Shown here: positions 17,828-27,481 of the stretch, piece after piece
How positions within the stretch are numbered: position 1 is the stretch's first letter
How the letters are laid out: every line of letters begins with the position of its first letter
NCBI RefSeq assembly: GCF_018860505.1
Contig: NZ_JAHKPU010000017.1
Location: 1-64,000 of the forward strand
Source: Pacificibacter marinus
GTDB taxonomy: Bacteria > Pseudomonadota > Alphaproteobacteria > Rhodobacterales > Rhodobacteraceae
Direction: 5' to 3'
DNA: 64,000 nt
Translations under genes and position numbers: made by a program
Notes under the pieces: generated by a model
The model's database searches: none
The model's input: only the letters and a program-made list of their open reading frames with translations
What the model was told of the DNA's origin: nothing

Positions 17828-18399
17828 ACATTATTCTGCTTGGACCACCCGGAGCGGGCAAAGGAACGCAAGCGCAGCGCCTTGTAAAAGAACGCGGCAT
17901 GGTGCAACTTTCAACTGGTGATATGCTGCGTGAAGCACGGACATCTGGAACTGAAATGGGCCAGAAAGTTGCTGCAGTGATGGATGCTGGTCAGTTGGTC
18001 ACTGATGAAATCGTCATCGGCCTCATTGAGGAAAAGATTCGTCAAGGTAATGCGGCTGGATACATCTTTGATGGCTTTCCACGCACCCTTGGCCAAGCTG
18101 ATGCATTGAATGAGCTGTTGTCACGTAACGGTGCGCAACTCGAAGCCGTGATTCAGCTTGAGGTTGACGATGAGACTTTGGTCGCACGTATTGTCAATCG
18201 CGCGAAAGAAGCAGCAGCGGCTGGTCAGCCTGTGCGTGCGGATGACAACGAAGACAGTGTCAAAATTCGCTTGATGGAATACTACAAAAAGACATCTCCG
18301 CTGCTCGGCTATTACTATGCCAGAGGCGATTTGCAGTCCGTAAATGGTCTGCAAGATGTTGAAAAAGTTGCATCTGACATCGCGCAAATACTGGACTAA
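17824..18399 (+). CDS. adk: Adenylate kinase, short form
   Basis: The enzyme converts AMP and ATP to two ADP. The P-loop [10 protein letters not shown] is at residues 7-16, the AMP-binding STGDMLRE near 30-37 and DGFPRT near 80-85. At 191 residues it is the short form without the LID insertion or zinc site, as in many alphaproteobacteria. The start overlaps secY, a classical arrangement. Confidence 0.97.
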   Translation: MNIILLGPPGAGKGTQAQRLVKERGMVQLSTGDMLREARTSGTEMGQKVAAVMDAGQLVTDEIVIGLIEEKIRQGNAAGYIFDGFPRTLGQADALNELLSRNGAQLEAVIQLEVDDETLVARIVNRAKEAAAAGQPVRADDNEDSVKIRLMEYYKKTSPLLGYYYARGDLQSVNGLQDVEKVASDIAQILD

Positions 18400-18460
18400 G
18401 GTGAGCGGTGCTTTGGCAATTCACAAATAGCGTTTTTGCCTAAGCCACTGAACAGCATTA

Positions 18461-18500
18461 CAAAGGGCGCGTTGAATCCAAGTGATTGACGCGCCCTTTG
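18461..18500 (+). terminator. 12-bp perfect stem behind adk
   Basis: CAAAGGGCGCGT pairs fully with ACGCGCCCTTTG across a 16-base loop. Only CTTTGG follows, not a long T run, so it may act as a weak or bidirectional terminator or protect the mRNA end. The remaining part of the 434-base gap to rpsM holds a smaller repeat at about 18753-18776 (GCCCG / CGGGC) and must hold the rpsM promoter. No gene is visible. Confidence 0.6.
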
Positions 18501-18833
18501 CTTTGGTCGTGTAATGTGCGTGTCGGGGGTTAGTTGCCACTTCCACAGGCTGCCATTATGTCCATGCACAAGAGTTGAAGCCTTTGAAAGTGGGCTGTGC
18601 ATGTGTCCAGATTGAACGTTTTGGATATAATTTCTGAGATCAGGGGGTTGGCGGTTGACCTTGGCCCGATTCGCATCTATGGCAACCCATCCTTAACAGG
18701 AAAATTTTGCGTGTAGCCAGTCTGCGCGCAAAGATCATCGCATTCAGCTGACGCCCGTAGGTCTAAACTTGCGGGCTTCCGTTGTGAAAAAAGGTTCCGG
18801 CACTACGGAATCGCAACGAAAAAGGAATATACA

Positions 18834-19202
18834 TTGGCTCGTATCGCCGGCGTAAACATCCCGACAGGCAAGCGTCTTCCTATCGCTTTGACCTATGTAA
18901 CGGGTATTGGATCTAAATCCGCAAAAGACATCTGTGCAGCAGTTGGCATCGAGGAAACTCGTCGCGTTAATGAACTGTCTGACACCGAAGTTCTGTCACT
19001 TCGTGAGTACATCGACGCGAACTACACTGTTGAGGGTGACCTTCGCCGTGAAACGCAGATGAACATCAAACGCGCTATGGACCTTGGTTCATACGTAGGC
19101 TTGCGTCACCGTCGCAACCTCCCAGTACGCGGTCAGCGTACACACACCAACGCACGTACTCGTAAGGGTCCTGCGAAAGCCATCGCTGGCAAGAAGAAGT
19201 AA
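18834..19202 (+). CDS. rpsM: 30S ribosomal protein S13
   Basis: S13 contacts the P-site tRNA and L5 in intersubunit bridges. The 122 residues begin [20 protein letters not shown] and end with the basic tail [20 protein letters not shown] followed by KKK. The only start that gives the family N-terminus is TTG at 18834, with AAAGGAA upstream. It begins the alpha operon rpsM-rpsK-rpoA-rplQ. Confidence 0.97.
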   Translation: MARIAGVNIPTGKRLPIALTYVTGIGSKSAKDICAAVGIEETRRVNELSDTEVLSLREYIDANYTVEGDLRRETQMNIKRAMDLGSYVGLRHRRNLPVRGQRTHTNARTRKGPAKAIAGKKK

Positions 19203-19217
19203 GGGAGGCTACTCAAT

Positions 19218-19607
19218 ATGGCACGTGATACTCGTCGCACTAAGAAAAAAGTTTCCAAGAACATCGCCACAGGCGTTGCTCACGTAAACTCGACTTTCAA
19301 CAACACCAAGATTTTGATCTCTGACGTTCAGGGCAACGCAATCGCTTGGTCTTCTGCTGGCACAATGGGCTTTAAAGGATCGCGTAAATCGACTCCTTAT
19401 GCTGCTCAAATGGCTGCTGAAGATGCTGGTAAAAAAGCTCAAGAGCATGGCGTGAAAACTTTGGAAGTTGAAGTTCAAGGTCCAGGTTCTGGCCGTGAGT
19501 CCGCATTGCGCGCACTTGCTGCACTTGGCCTGAACGTCACATCTATCCGTGACGTGACGCCTATGGCGCACAACGGCTGCCGCCCACCAAAGCGTCGCCG
19601 CGTATAA
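19218..19607 (+). CDS. rpsK: 30S ribosomal protein S11
   Basis: S11 lies on the 30S platform next to the Shine-Dalgarno helix. The 129 residues contain [20 protein letters not shown] and [13 protein letters not shown], and end [21 protein letters not shown] precedes the start. A hairpin with a T run follows before rpoA. Confidence 0.98.
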   Translation: MARDTRRTKKKVSKNIATGVAHVNSTFNNTKILISDVQGNAIAWSSAGTMGFKGSRKSTPYAAQMAAEDAGKKAQEHGVKTLEVEVQGPGSGRESALRALAALGLNVTSIRDVTPMAHNGCRPPKRRRV

Positions 19608-19623
19608 TTTCGATACTATTTAT

Positions 19624-19657
19624 GGGTCGCGGGCGATTTTGCTCGCGATCCGTTTTT
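19624..19657 (+). terminator. Terminator-like hairpin between rpsK and rpoA
   Basis: GGTCGCGGGC pairs with GCTCGCGATC (with G-U pairs) across GATTTT and is followed by five T. It sits inside the alpha operon and may lower or uncouple rpoA-rplQ expression from rpsM-rpsK. Confidence 0.7.
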
Positions 19658-19727
19658 GCGTTTTTAAGACCCCTCGGGCGTCCCTTACTTCAGGACATGG
19701 GTTCGGGACAAGAATGGAGGCTACAGC

Positions 19728-20744
19728 ATGATCCACAAGAATTGGGCCGAGCTCATCAAACCACAGCAACTTGAGGTGAAGCCTGGCAACGAGCCAGCAC
19801 GTCAAGCGACTATTATTGCTGAACCACTTGAGCGTGGCTTCGGTCTGACGCTGGGCAACGCCCTGCGCCGCATTTTGATGTCATCCCTGCAAGGTGCTGC
19901 CATCACATCTGTACAGATCGACAACGTTCTGCACGAATTTTCGTCAGTCGCTGGTGTTCGCGAAGATGTTACAGACGTCATCTTGAACCTTAAAGGTGTG
20001 GCTTTGCGCATGGAAGTTGAAGGCCCTAAACGCCTTTCCATCTCTGCAAAAGGTCCAATGGTTGTCACTGCTGGTGACATCTCAGAATCTGCTGGCATTG
20101 AAGTTTTGAACAAAGACCACGTGATCTGTCACCTCGATGACGGCGCAGATTTGTTCATGGAGCTGACTGTCAACACTGGCAAAGGCTATGTGTCTGCTGA
20201 GAAAAACAAACCAGAAGATGCGCCAATCGGCCTTATTCCGATCGATGCGATCTATTCACCTGTGAAAAAAGTGTCTTACGACGTGCAACCGACCCGCGAA
20301 GGTCAGGTGCTCGACTATGACAAACTCACATTGAAAATCGAAACTGATGGGTCTGTCACACCAGAAGACGCTGTGGCTTATGCTGCGCGCATTCTGCAAG
20401 ACCAGCTTGGTATCTTTGTCAACTTCGACGAGCCTGAGTCTGCGAACCGTCAAGAAGAAGACGATGGTCTTGAGTTCAACCCACTTCTACTTAAGAAAGT
20501 GGACGAGCTTGAATTGTCAGTACGTTCCGCGAACTGCCTCAAGAACGATAATATCGTCTACATCGGTGACCTCATTCAGAAAACCGAAGCTGAGATGCTC
20601 CGCACACCAAACTTTGGCCGCAAGTCTTTGAACGAGATCAAAGAAGTGTTGTCAGGTATGGGGCTGCACCTCGGAATGGACGTTGAAGAATGGCCACCAG
20701 AGAACATCGAAGATCTGGCTAAGAAGTTCGAAGATCAGTTCTAA
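19728..20744 (+). CDS. rpoA: RNA polymerase alpha subunit
   Basis: Alpha forms the dimer on which RNA polymerase assembles and reads UP elements and activators through its C-terminal domain. The 338 residues show the N-terminal block [21 protein letters not shown] (first 20 residues of it near 39-58). The C-terminal domain has [20 protein letters not shown] and [21 protein letters not shown] precedes the ATG. Confidence 0.98.
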   Translation: MIHKNWAELIKPQQLEVKPGNEPARQATIIAEPLERGFGLTLGNALRRILMSSLQGAAITSVQIDNVLHEFSSVAGVREDVTDVILNLKGVALRMEVEGPKRLSISAKGPMVVTAGDISESAGIEVLNKDHVICHLDDGADLFMELTVNTGKGYVSAEKNKPEDAPIGLIPIDAIYSPVKKVSYDVQPTREGQVLDYDKLTLKIETDGSVTPEDAVAYAARILQDQLGIFVNFDEPESANRQEEDDGLEFNPLLLKKVDELELSVRSANCLKNDNIVYIGDLIQKTEAEMLRTPNFGRKSLNEIKEVLSGMGLHLGMDVEEWPPENIEDLAKKFEDQF

Positions 20745-20896
20745 GAGATTGGGGGGATGCGAATGTGTCCTCCCGCAAATGCCCGTTTGGTACGGGGACT
20801 ATCGGGGTTCGATTGAAAAGAGAATCCTCAAGGAGAGTAGCTGACACGCATCGGCTGCCAGACAAAGTATAAAAAGCACGTTATAGGAGATATACA

Positions 20897-21322
20897 ATGC
20901 GCCACGCTAGAGGTTACCGCCGCCTGAACCGTACACATGAGCACCGCAAAGCGATGTTCGCGAACATGGCCGGCTCGCTCATCGAACATGAGCAAATTAA
21001 AACAACTTTGCCAAAAGCAAAAGAATTGCGTCCGATCATTGAAAAATTGATCACTTTGGGCAAGCGCGGCGATTTGCACGCGCGTCGTCAAGCTGCAAGT
21101 CAGCTCAAGCAAGAGCAGTTTGCTCAGAAACTTTTCGACATCCTCGGCCCACGTTACGCTGAGCGTCAAGGTGGTTACGTGCGTATCGTGCGTGCTGGCT
21201 TCCGTTACGGTGACAATGCACCGATGGCGATTATCGAATTCGTTGATCGTGATGCCTCTGCCAAAGGTGCAGCTGACAAAGCGCGCCTTGCAGAAGAAGA
21301 TGGCACTGTCGCTGACGCATAA
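20897..21322 (+). CDS. rplQ: 50S ribosomal protein L17
   Basis: L17 is a bacterial-specific large-subunit protein near the tunnel exit. The 141 residues start [20 protein letters not shown] and include [19 protein letters not shown]. An Ala/Asp-rich tail follows. It is the last gene of the ribosomal cluster, 152 bases behind rpoA, with TAGGAG upstream. Confidence 0.98.
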   Translation: MRHARGYRRLNRTHEHRKAMFANMAGSLIEHEQIKTTLPKAKELRPIIEKLITLGKRGDLHARRQAASQLKQEQFAQKLFDILGPRYAERQGGYVRIVRAGFRYGDNAPMAIIEFVDRDASAKGAADKARLAEEDGTVADA

Positions 21323-21346
21323 TTGTGCGCAACATGTTAAAAATTA

Positions 21347-21377
21347 GGCCCTGCTCTTTTTGAGCGGGGCCTTTTTT
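21347..21377 (+). terminator. Intrinsic terminator behind rplQ
   Basis: GGCCCTGCTC pairs with GAGCGGGGCC across five T and is followed by six T. It ends the ribosomal cluster. The further 260 bases up to the luxR-type gene are AT-rich and should hold its promoter; I see no clear lux box. Confidence 0.93.
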
Positions 21378-21639
21378 ATGCTGATCACTGTGATTTCGCG
21401 GTAATGTGATATGGCAAAGCTGCGAAACTTGCTCTTCAATCTATAATTGTATGAAGACTTAGAGTTTATTGGTTACGTTGTTTGTATCGGCTTATAGGAA
21501 AGCTGTCGTTTCGTTAGGTAAGTGAACGTCGTCGTTTGAATTTTGGCAATCGAAGCTTTTCAAATGATAACTGTTAGTTTAGCGTCGAGGCAGGCAGTCG
21601 CCTTTAGGTTGCCACCCTTTTGATAGTGAATGAGCTTTC

Positions 21640-22251
21640 ATGTCCAGTACCACAGAACTCAATCGTCTATTCGCTCAACTGCGTACTGCTGCGCCAGTTG
21701 GCTATACCGCAGGTCTGCACATTCGTTTCGCGGCGCCTTTGGTGTATCAGTCGACGTATGATCCCAAGTGGTTGGAACATTACACAACGAATGCTTATGC
21801 CTTGCGCGACCCTATGATTGCTTGGGGGTTGAGCACTGAAGGACAAACAAGGTGGAGCGAAATAGAACTCCCCGATCCATTTAATATTTGGAGGCAGGCC
21901 GCTGAATTCGGCCTGAATTACGGAATGGCCGTGTCTTGTGGGCCGGTTCAATCGCGTTCTATTGTCGGATGTTCCCGTATAGACCGTGAGTTTACGGATG
22001 CTGAGATCGCAAAAATTGCGACCATCGTGCGCACCCTGCATGAGGTATCTGAACCCCAAACACAACTGACACAGGCCCAAATTCAGGCCCTCCGGTGCAT
22101 CGCGGGCGGTGATCGTCACGCAGCTGCCGCGGCCAGACTCGGGATTTCTGAAAGTGCATTAAAAGCACGATTGGTATCGGCCCGAGAGCGTCTAATGGCG
22201 CGGACCACTTCAGAGGCAATCCAAAAAGCCAAGGAGATTAAGCTGTTGTGA
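21640..22251 (+). CDS. LuxR-family quorum-sensing regulator
   Basis: The 203-residue protein has an N-terminal autoinducer-binding domain (AGLHIRFAAPLVYQSTYDPKW through the block DPMIAWGLSTEGQTRWSEI). The C-terminal helix-turn-helix spans about residues 145-195 (LTQAQIQALRCIAGG, AARLGISESALKARL). It lies 53 bases upstream of an acyl-homoserine-lactone synthase, so it is most likely the cognate receptor. The ligand cannot be read from the sequence. It is on the short side for LuxR proteins, but both domains are complete. Confidence 0.9.
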   Translation: MSSTTELNRLFAQLRTAAPVGYTAGLHIRFAAPLVYQSTYDPKWLEHYTTNAYALRDPMIAWGLSTEGQTRWSEIELPDPFNIWRQAAEFGLNYGMAVSCGPVQSRSIVGCSRIDREFTDAEIAKIATIVRTLHEVSEPQTQLTQAQIQALRCIAGGDRHAAAAARLGISESALKARLVSARERLMARTTSEAIQKAKEIKLL

Positions 22252-22304
22252 TGGTGCAAGCTCTCGCGTTGCGTTGAAGAACTCAACCAGCACTGGAGAA
22301 TACC

Positions 22305-22892
22305 ATGCAAACGACTACCCTTTCTTTCACAAATTTACACAACCATGGCGACCTTTTTGCGAACATGCTTCGCGCCAGACACGAAACATTTATTCAGCAA
22401 GCCAAGTGGGATTTACCTCAAGCCGACGGAATGGAATACGACCAATATGATACACCTGCTTCCCGTTGGATTGCAGTACACGAGTTCGGCGAAGTTTTGG
22501 CTGGTATCCGATTGACCCCTACCACAACGAAATGTGGCATTTATTCTTACATGATCCGCGATGCTCAGCGCGGGTTGTTGGACAGTATCCCGTCAGATCT
22601 GCTTTTTGATGAGGCACCTGTCGCACAGCATGTTTGGGAATCGAGCCGTATTTTCGTGTCACATCGTGTGCCAGCGAAAAGCCGTATGCGTGTGCAGATG
22701 AACCTCATCAACGAAATGACCCTATCTGCTCGGGCATTGGGGGCCACATCTGTGATCGGTTTGATTCCAGAGAACGGTCCTCGTTGGGGGCGCCGTGTCG
22801 GTCTCGATATCGATGTCATCGGACGTGTGATGGATATGGATGGCACCAACAACGCCTGCATCCGCATTAATCTGTCTAACAAACTGCACTAG
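22305..22892 (+). CDS. Acyl-homoserine-lactone synthase, LuxI family
   Basis: The enzyme makes an N-acyl-homoserine lactone from SAM and an acyl carrier. The invariant residues of the family are in place: R25, F29, W35, D46, D49, R69, E112 and R115 (MLRARHETF, W, YDQYD, LAGIRL, WESSRIFV). The length of 195 residues is normal. GGAG precedes the ATG. A strong terminator follows at 22908, so luxR-luxI may form one unit or two. The chain length of the signal is unknown. Confidence 0.93.
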   Translation: MQTTTLSFTNLHNHGDLFANMLRARHETFIQQAKWDLPQADGMEYDQYDTPASRWIAVHEFGEVLAGIRLTPTTTKCGIYSYMIRDAQRGLLDSIPSDLLFDEAPVAQHVWESSRIFVSHRVPAKSRMRVQMNLINEMTLSARALGATSVIGLIPENGPRWGRRVGLDIDVIGRVMDMDGTNNACIRINLSNKLH

Positions 22893-22907
22893 TATGTATC
22901 CATGATC

Positions 22908-22946
22908 GGGGCCGAGACGCGCCATGTCGGCCCCGTTTTCTCTTTT
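22908..22946 (+). terminator. Intrinsic terminator behind luxI
   Basis: GGGGCCGA pairs with TCGGCCCC and is followed by GTTTTCTCTTTT. It separates the quorum-sensing pair from rarA. Confidence 0.88.
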
Positions 22947-22977
22947 ATGACACCGCTTTGCGGCGTAATGTGCGCTT

Positions 22978-24309
22978 ATGTCAGATCTTTTCACCACAGA
23001 TGAATCCCCCACTCCCTCGCCAAGTTTTAAAAGCGGGTTGGCACCGCGTCCGCTGGCGGATCGGTTGCGGCCTAAGGTTTTAGCGGATGTCATCGGTCAA
23101 TCACAGGTGCTTGGGGCTGAGGCCCCTCTGGGAGTTATGCTGGCCTCAGGGTCTTTGTCGTCGATCATTTTCTGGGGTCCGCCCGGTGTGGGTAAGACCA
23201 CCATCGCGCGACTTTTGGCGGATGAGACCGATCTGCATTTCGTACAGATTTCTGCAATTTTCACAGGTGTTCCGGATTTGCGTAAGGTGTTCGAGGCTGC
23301 AAAGCTACGCCGCCAGAATGGCAAGGGCACCCTGTTGTTCGTGGATGAGATTCACAGGTTCAACAAAGCCCAGCAGGACAGCTTTTTACCACATATGGAA
23401 GATGGCACCATCTTGCTTGTGGGGGCCACCACTGAAAATCCCAGTTTCGAGCTGAATGCCGCGGTGATGTCGCGCAGTCAGGTGATGGTATTGGAACGCC
23501 TGTCACTGGATGATTTGGCGCTGATGGCGACGCGGGCGGAAGAAGAGCTTGAACGCAGCATGCCGTTGGACGCTCGTGCACGGACGACCTTGTTTGAGAT
23601 GGCTGACGGTGACGGGCGTACGCTGCTGAACTTGATTGAACAGGTCATGGCGTGGAAAGTCACAGAGCCGCTGACATCGGACCAGCTTGGAAAACGCTTG
23701 ATGCGGCGCGCTGCGAAATACGACAAATCCGGCGAAGAGCATTACAATCTTATTTCTGCGCTGCATAAATCTGTGCGTGGCTCTGACCCAGATGCGGCGC
23801 TATACTGGTATGCACGTATGCTGGAAGGGGGCGAAGACCCGCGGTATTTGGCGCGCCGTTTTGTGCGTATGGCGGTGGAAGATATCGGTCTTGCCGACCC
23901 ACAGGCGCAGACGGTTTGCATGCACGCATGGGAAACTTACGAACGCTTGGGGTCGCCTGAGGGCGAATTGGCGCTGTCGCAGGCGGTGATCTATCTGGCG
24001 CTCGCGCCGAAATCCAACGCGGGATATGTTGCCTATAAGGCCGCGCGCGAAGCTGCACGCAAAACCGGATCAGAGCCCCCGCCCAAACATATTCTGAACG
24101 CCCCAACCAAGATGATGCAAGAACAAGGTTACGGCGCAGGCTATGCTTACGATCACGATTCTGAGGACGGGTTTTCGGGGCAGAACTTTTTCCCTGATAC
24201 TTTGCCACGCACTCAGTTTTATGCACCAATTGAACGGGGGTTCGAGCGTGATTTGGCCAAAAGGGTTGCCTATTTCGAAAAGCTGCGGGCCAAGCGGTCC
24301 TCAGAGTGA
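22978..24309 (+). CDS. rarA: Replication-associated recombination protein A (MgsA/RarA)
   Basis: This is a clamp-loader-like AAA+ ATPase that acts at stalled replication forks. In 443 residues it shows RPLADRLRPKVLADVIGQ, Walker A GPPGVGKTT near residues 63-71, and Walker B LLFVDEIHRFNKAQQD near residues 118-133. The tetramerisation domain includes KSVRGSDPDAALYWYARMLE. The stop overlaps a GTG that opens the crcB frame, but a better crcB start lies downstream. Confidence 0.97.
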   Translation: MSDLFTTDESPTPSPSFKSGLAPRPLADRLRPKVLADVIGQSQVLGAEAPLGVMLASGSLSSIIFWGPPGVGKTTIARLLADETDLHFVQISAIFTGVPDLRKVFEAAKLRRQNGKGTLLFVDEIHRFNKAQQDSFLPHMEDGTILLVGATTENPSFELNAAVMSRSQVMVLERLSLDDLALMATRAEEELERSMPLDARARTTLFEMADGDGRTLLNLIEQVMAWKVTEPLTSDQLGKRLMRRAAKYDKSGEEHYNLISALHKSVRGSDPDAALYWYARMLEGGEDPRYLARRFVRMAVEDIGLADPQAQTVCMHAWETYERLGSPEGELALSQAVIYLALAPKSNAGYVAYKAAREAARKTGSEPPPKHILNAPTKMMQEQGYGAGYAYDHDSEDGFSGQNFFPDTLPRTQFYAPIERGFERDLAKRVAYFEKLRAKRSSE

Positions 24310-24377
24310 CCGATACACCTATATCTGTTGACATTTTACCCTCTGCCACCCAAGGAACAGGCAAAAGGACAGTGAAC

Positions 24378-24752
24378 ATGACACCTCTATTGCAAGTGGC
24401 CCTTGGGGGCGCCATCGGGGCTTCGGCCCGTTACCTGACCAACATTGGCATGTCTCGCCTGTTGGGCAAGGGATTCCCTTGGGGAACGATGAGTGTCAAC
24501 TTTTGGGGGTCATTCCTGATGGGTGTTTTGGTCGTGGTCTTGGCAGAAAAATCGGGCAACCGATTTGCGCCATTGCTGATGACAGGTGTCTTGGGTGGGT
24601 TCACCACCTATTCGGCGTTTTCGCTTGATGCGATCACGATCTACGAGCGCGGCCAATTCGGGCTTGCAGCTTTTTACGTATTCGGGACTTTGGCGTTGGC
24701 GCTTGGCGGCATTGCAATGGGTCTCACAGTGGCACGAGGTTTCTTCGCATGA
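24378..24752 (+). CDS. crcB: Fluoride export channel CrcB (Fluc)
   Basis: Fluc is a dual-topology dimeric channel that lets fluoride leave the cell. From ATG 24378 the protein has 124 residues and four hydrophobic segments. The family motifs GGAIGASARYL near the N-terminus and GVLGGFTTYSAFS near residues 71-83 hold the pore Phe and sodium-site residues. AAAGGA precedes this ATG. The stop overlaps rluC by 4 bases. No fluoride riboswitch is evident upstream. Confidence 0.95.
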   Translation: MTPLLQVALGGAIGASARYLTNIGMSRLLGKGFPWGTMSVNFWGSFLMGVLVVVLAEKSGNRFAPLLMTGVLGGFTTYSAFSLDAITIYERGQFGLAAFYVFGTLALALGGIAMGLTVARGFFA

Positions 24753-25789
24753 GCAAGGTTCAAATGATAACGATCGGTGATGATCAGCCTGAACAGCGTC
24801 TTGACCGTTGGTTCCGCAAGACTTTCCCAGTGGTGACCCAAGGCAATATCGAAAAGATGTGTCGCAAGGGCGATATTCGCGTCGATGGCGGGCGGGTGAA
24901 ATCCAACACCCGTGTTGGTCCTGGTAATGTAGTGCGTGTCCCGCCGCTGCCTGTTTCCGAGGCCCCTGCGCATAACACCATTCGCATCACCAACGCGGAC
25001 ATCAAAATGATGCGCGACGCTGTGTTGTACAAAGACGACCATATCATCGTGATTAACAAGCCTGCTGGCCTGCCCACGCAGGGTGGGTCCAAGCAGACGC
25101 GTCACGTGGATGTCCTGTCCGAAGCTCTGCGTTTTGGCTATGATGAAAAACCACGTCTTGTGCACCGTTTGGACAAAGACACTTCTGGCGCTTTGGTTCT
25201 GGCGCGCACTCCTGCGATGGCCACGAAACTGACCGAAGCCTTCCGCCACCGCAACACCCGCAAGATTTACTGGGCTTTGGTGGCTGGCGTGCCTGTGCCG
25301 TACTTGGGTGAGATCAAATATGGTTTGGTCAAAGCGATGGGGCGCGGTAAAGGCGGCGAGGGCGAAAAGATGCACGCCGTTCACCCGCGCGATGTCGATA
25401 GCACGCCGGGCGCGAAGCGTGCGAGTTCTCTTTACGCCACGCTCTACCGTGTGGGCAGTCGCGCGTCTTGGGTGGCGATGGAGCCTTTGACCGGCCGGAC
25501 GCACCAGTTGCGTGTACATATGGCCGAGATTGGCCACCCTATCGTGGGGGACGGTAAATACGGTGGCTCTGGCCAAGAAAACATGGGCGACGGTTGGGGT
25601 GCGCAGCTTGGTGGTGTGATCAGCAAGAAGTTGCACTTGCACGCGCGTCGTATTGCGTTTGAACACCCTGTGACCAAAAAAGAACTCAGCGTGACAGCGC
25701 CATTGCCTGAGCACATGAAAAACAGCTGGGAGACTTTCGATTGGCACGAAAGCTTGGCGGCCGAAGATCCTTTCGAGACATTGCGATGA
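24749..25789 (+). CDS. rluC: RluA-family pseudouridine synthase, RluC-like
   Basis: The enzyme converts uridines of 23S rRNA to pseudouridine. It has an S4 RNA-binding domain near residues 15-60 (RLDRWFRKTFP), KPAGLPTQGG, and the catalytic motif RLVHRLDKDTSGALVLART with the essential Asp. The C-terminal part holds GRTHQLRVHMAEIGHPIVGD. At 346 residues it is of normal RluC size. It overlaps crcB and the HAD gene by 4 bases each. The exact rRNA sites are inferred from family only. Confidence 0.93.
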   Translation: MSKVQMITIGDDQPEQRLDRWFRKTFPVVTQGNIEKMCRKGDIRVDGGRVKSNTRVGPGNVVRVPPLPVSEAPAHNTIRITNADIKMMRDAVLYKDDHIIVINKPAGLPTQGGSKQTRHVDVLSEALRFGYDEKPRLVHRLDKDTSGALVLARTPAMATKLTEAFRHRNTRKIYWALVAGVPVPYLGEIKYGLVKAMGRGKGGEGEKMHAVHPRDVDSTPGAKRASSLYATLYRVGSRASWVAMEPLTGRTHQLRVHMAEIGHPIVGDGKYGGSGQENMGDGWGAQLGGVISKKLHLHARRIAFEHPVTKKELSVTAPLPEHMKNSWETFDWHESLAAEDPFETLR

Positions 25790-26454
25790 CCAAACTTGTC
25801 ATCTTTGATGTCGACGGCACTTTGGTCGACAGTCAGGCGCATATCATCGCGTCGATGACGGCGGCTTTCGGTGCGGCACAGATCGCGGTGCCCTCGCGCA
25901 ATGCGATTCTGTCGATCGTAGGTCTGTCTTTGCCCTATGCGATCCGCGAGCTGGCCCCCGACGCGAGCGAGGCCACGATTGTGCAACTGGTTGAGGATTA
26001 CAAAACCGATTTTAACGCCAACCGTATCAAACCTCAGTCGACTTTTCCGTTGTTTGACGGTGCCTCAGAAGCGATTGAGCGCTTGTCCATGCGCGCAGAT
26101 GTGCAGCTTGCGATCGCTACGGGCAACAGTCGGCGGGGCTTGAATGGTTTGCTTGAAATGTGGCCTTTCGCGCATCATTTTGTCAGCACGCAATGCGCGG
26201 ACGATCATCCGTCCAAACCGCACCCCTCGATGGTGCAAAGCTGTTTGGCGGATTGCGATGTGAATGCACAAGATGCGATTGTTATTGGCGATACAACCTA
26301 TGATATGGAAATGGCCCGCGCGGCGCGCTGTTCAGCTATTGGTGTGTCTTGGGGTTATCACGGTGCGGGCGCGTTGAAAGACACAGGTGCCAGCATTGTT
26401 ATTGATGATTTTGCGGCGCTGGATGACGCGCTGGATGAGATTTGGAAGGACTAA
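25786..26454 (+). CDS. HAD-superfamily hydrolase, phosphoglycolate phosphatase-like
   Basis: The protein carries HAD motif I VIFDVDGTLVDS at residues 5-16, motif II TGNSRRG near residue 110, and motifs III-IV KPHPSM and VIGDTTYDMEMA. From ATG 25786 it has 222 residues, with an alpha-helical cap typical of subclass IA. It overlaps rluC by 4 bases and is followed by the ATP12 gene after 3 bases. The natural substrate is not known; phosphoglycolate or another small phosphate ester is likely. Confidence 0.9.
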   Translation: MTKLVIFDVDGTLVDSQAHIIASMTAAFGAAQIAVPSRNAILSIVGLSLPYAIRELAPDASEATIVQLVEDYKTDFNANRIKPQSTFPLFDGASEAIERLSMRADVQLAIATGNSRRGLNGLLEMWPFAHHFVSTQCADDHPSKPHPSMVQSCLADCDVNAQDAIVIGDTTYDMEMARAARCSAIGVSWGYHGAGALKDTGASIVIDDFAALDDALDEIWKD

Positions 26455-26457
26455 ACT

Positions 26458-27168
26458 GTGGCGGACTTTGCGGCCAAGCGTTTTTGGAAAAACACAACTG
26501 TAGCAGCGGTAGAGGACGGGTTCACCGTGCTTTTGGATGGTCGCAATGTGCGCACGCCTGCCAAAGCGCTTTTGGTCGTGCCGACTGAAACGATGGCCGA
26601 GCAGGTGCGTCTGGAATGGGATGCGCAAGAGGGTGAAATCGACCCGAACGTCATGCCTTTCACCCGTGGTGCCAATGCGGCCATTGATAAGGTCAGTGTG
26701 CAACACGCTGAGGTCGCCGACATGTTGGCGGACTATGGGGATAGCGACCTTTTGTGTTACCGTGCGACCTTTCCGCAAGAATTGGTGGCCCAGCAAGCGC
26801 AGGCTTGGGACCCTATTCTTGACTGGTTATTCGACACTTACGGTGTGCGTTTGGAAACACGTCAAGGTGTGATGCCGGTCCCGCAAAGTGAGGTCGCTTT
26901 GGCGCAGTTACGCGCAAGGGTCCATGCGCTGGATAAGTTTCAATTGTCAGCCTTTCATGACCTTGTGTCACTGAGTGGATCATTGGCTTTGGGATTTGCC
27001 GCAACCGAATCATTGCACCCACCACAAGCGCTTTGGGAGCTTTCTCGGGTTGATGAGAGCTTTCAAATCGCGCAATGGGGGGAAGATGATGAAGCAACCC
27101 TTGTGGCAGACATAAAGCGCAAAAGTTTTGTGCACGCCTATGATTTCTTCCATATGACGCAAAAATAG
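26458..27168 (+). CDS. ATP12-family F1-ATPase assembly chaperone
   Basis: ATP12 proteins bind the F1 alpha subunit during ATP synthase assembly and occur in mitochondria and alphaproteobacteria. The 236-residue protein shows KRFWKNTTVAAVEDGFTVLL, the block LDGRNVRTPAKALLVVPT, and the helical C-terminal part AFHDLVSLSGSLALGFA. It begins with GTG 3 bases after the HAD gene, so it belongs to the crcB-rluC-HAD unit. It is not next to atp genes. Confidence 0.93.
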   Translation: MADFAAKRFWKNTTVAAVEDGFTVLLDGRNVRTPAKALLVVPTETMAEQVRLEWDAQEGEIDPNVMPFTRGANAAIDKVSVQHAEVADMLADYGDSDLLCYRATFPQELVAQQAQAWDPILDWLFDTYGVRLETRQGVMPVPQSEVALAQLRARVHALDKFQLSAFHDLVSLSGSLALGFAATESLHPPQALWELSRVDESFQIAQWGEDDEATLVADIKRKSFVHAYDFFHMTQK

Positions 27169-27481
27169 CGGCAGCATATTTTTTAGCGAGACTGGTATCT
27201 GGCTTTGCTCGTGGGGAAAATGACTGGGATGCTTTTGATTTCCCGCACATTGATGCTATTTGATGCTAAAGTCACATCAGGTGCATCCTTTGGCAATCAT
27301 CGCCCTTCTTTTATACTTACGCACAGTAAATATGCAAATCCGTGATCGACCACTTGACGATATGCGATGATTCATTTCAACTTGTCATCAGTGAAGGTGC
27401 TCGCGCGCTTTTTTCGAATATTATCGGCAAAAAATGGCCGAACTAACGTTGTAAAAGACGTACAATCAGGAAGAGGTAAAA
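27169..27481 (+). promoter_or_regulatory. aapJ upstream region
   Basis: A 313-base AT-rich stretch without a gene. It should carry the aapJ promoter. AGGAAGAGG just before 27482 is a strong ribosome binding site. I cannot name an operator. Confidence 0.4.

Noticed and set aside
21378-21639. lux box before the LuxR gene, or one in the luxR-luxI gap
   Set aside because: Only weak, unmatched repeats such as GCAAGCTCTCGCGTTGC were seen; not enough to call an operator.
24310-24377. Fluoride riboswitch before crcB
   Set aside because: The space behind rarA is short, and the conserved fluoride riboswitch pattern is not visible.
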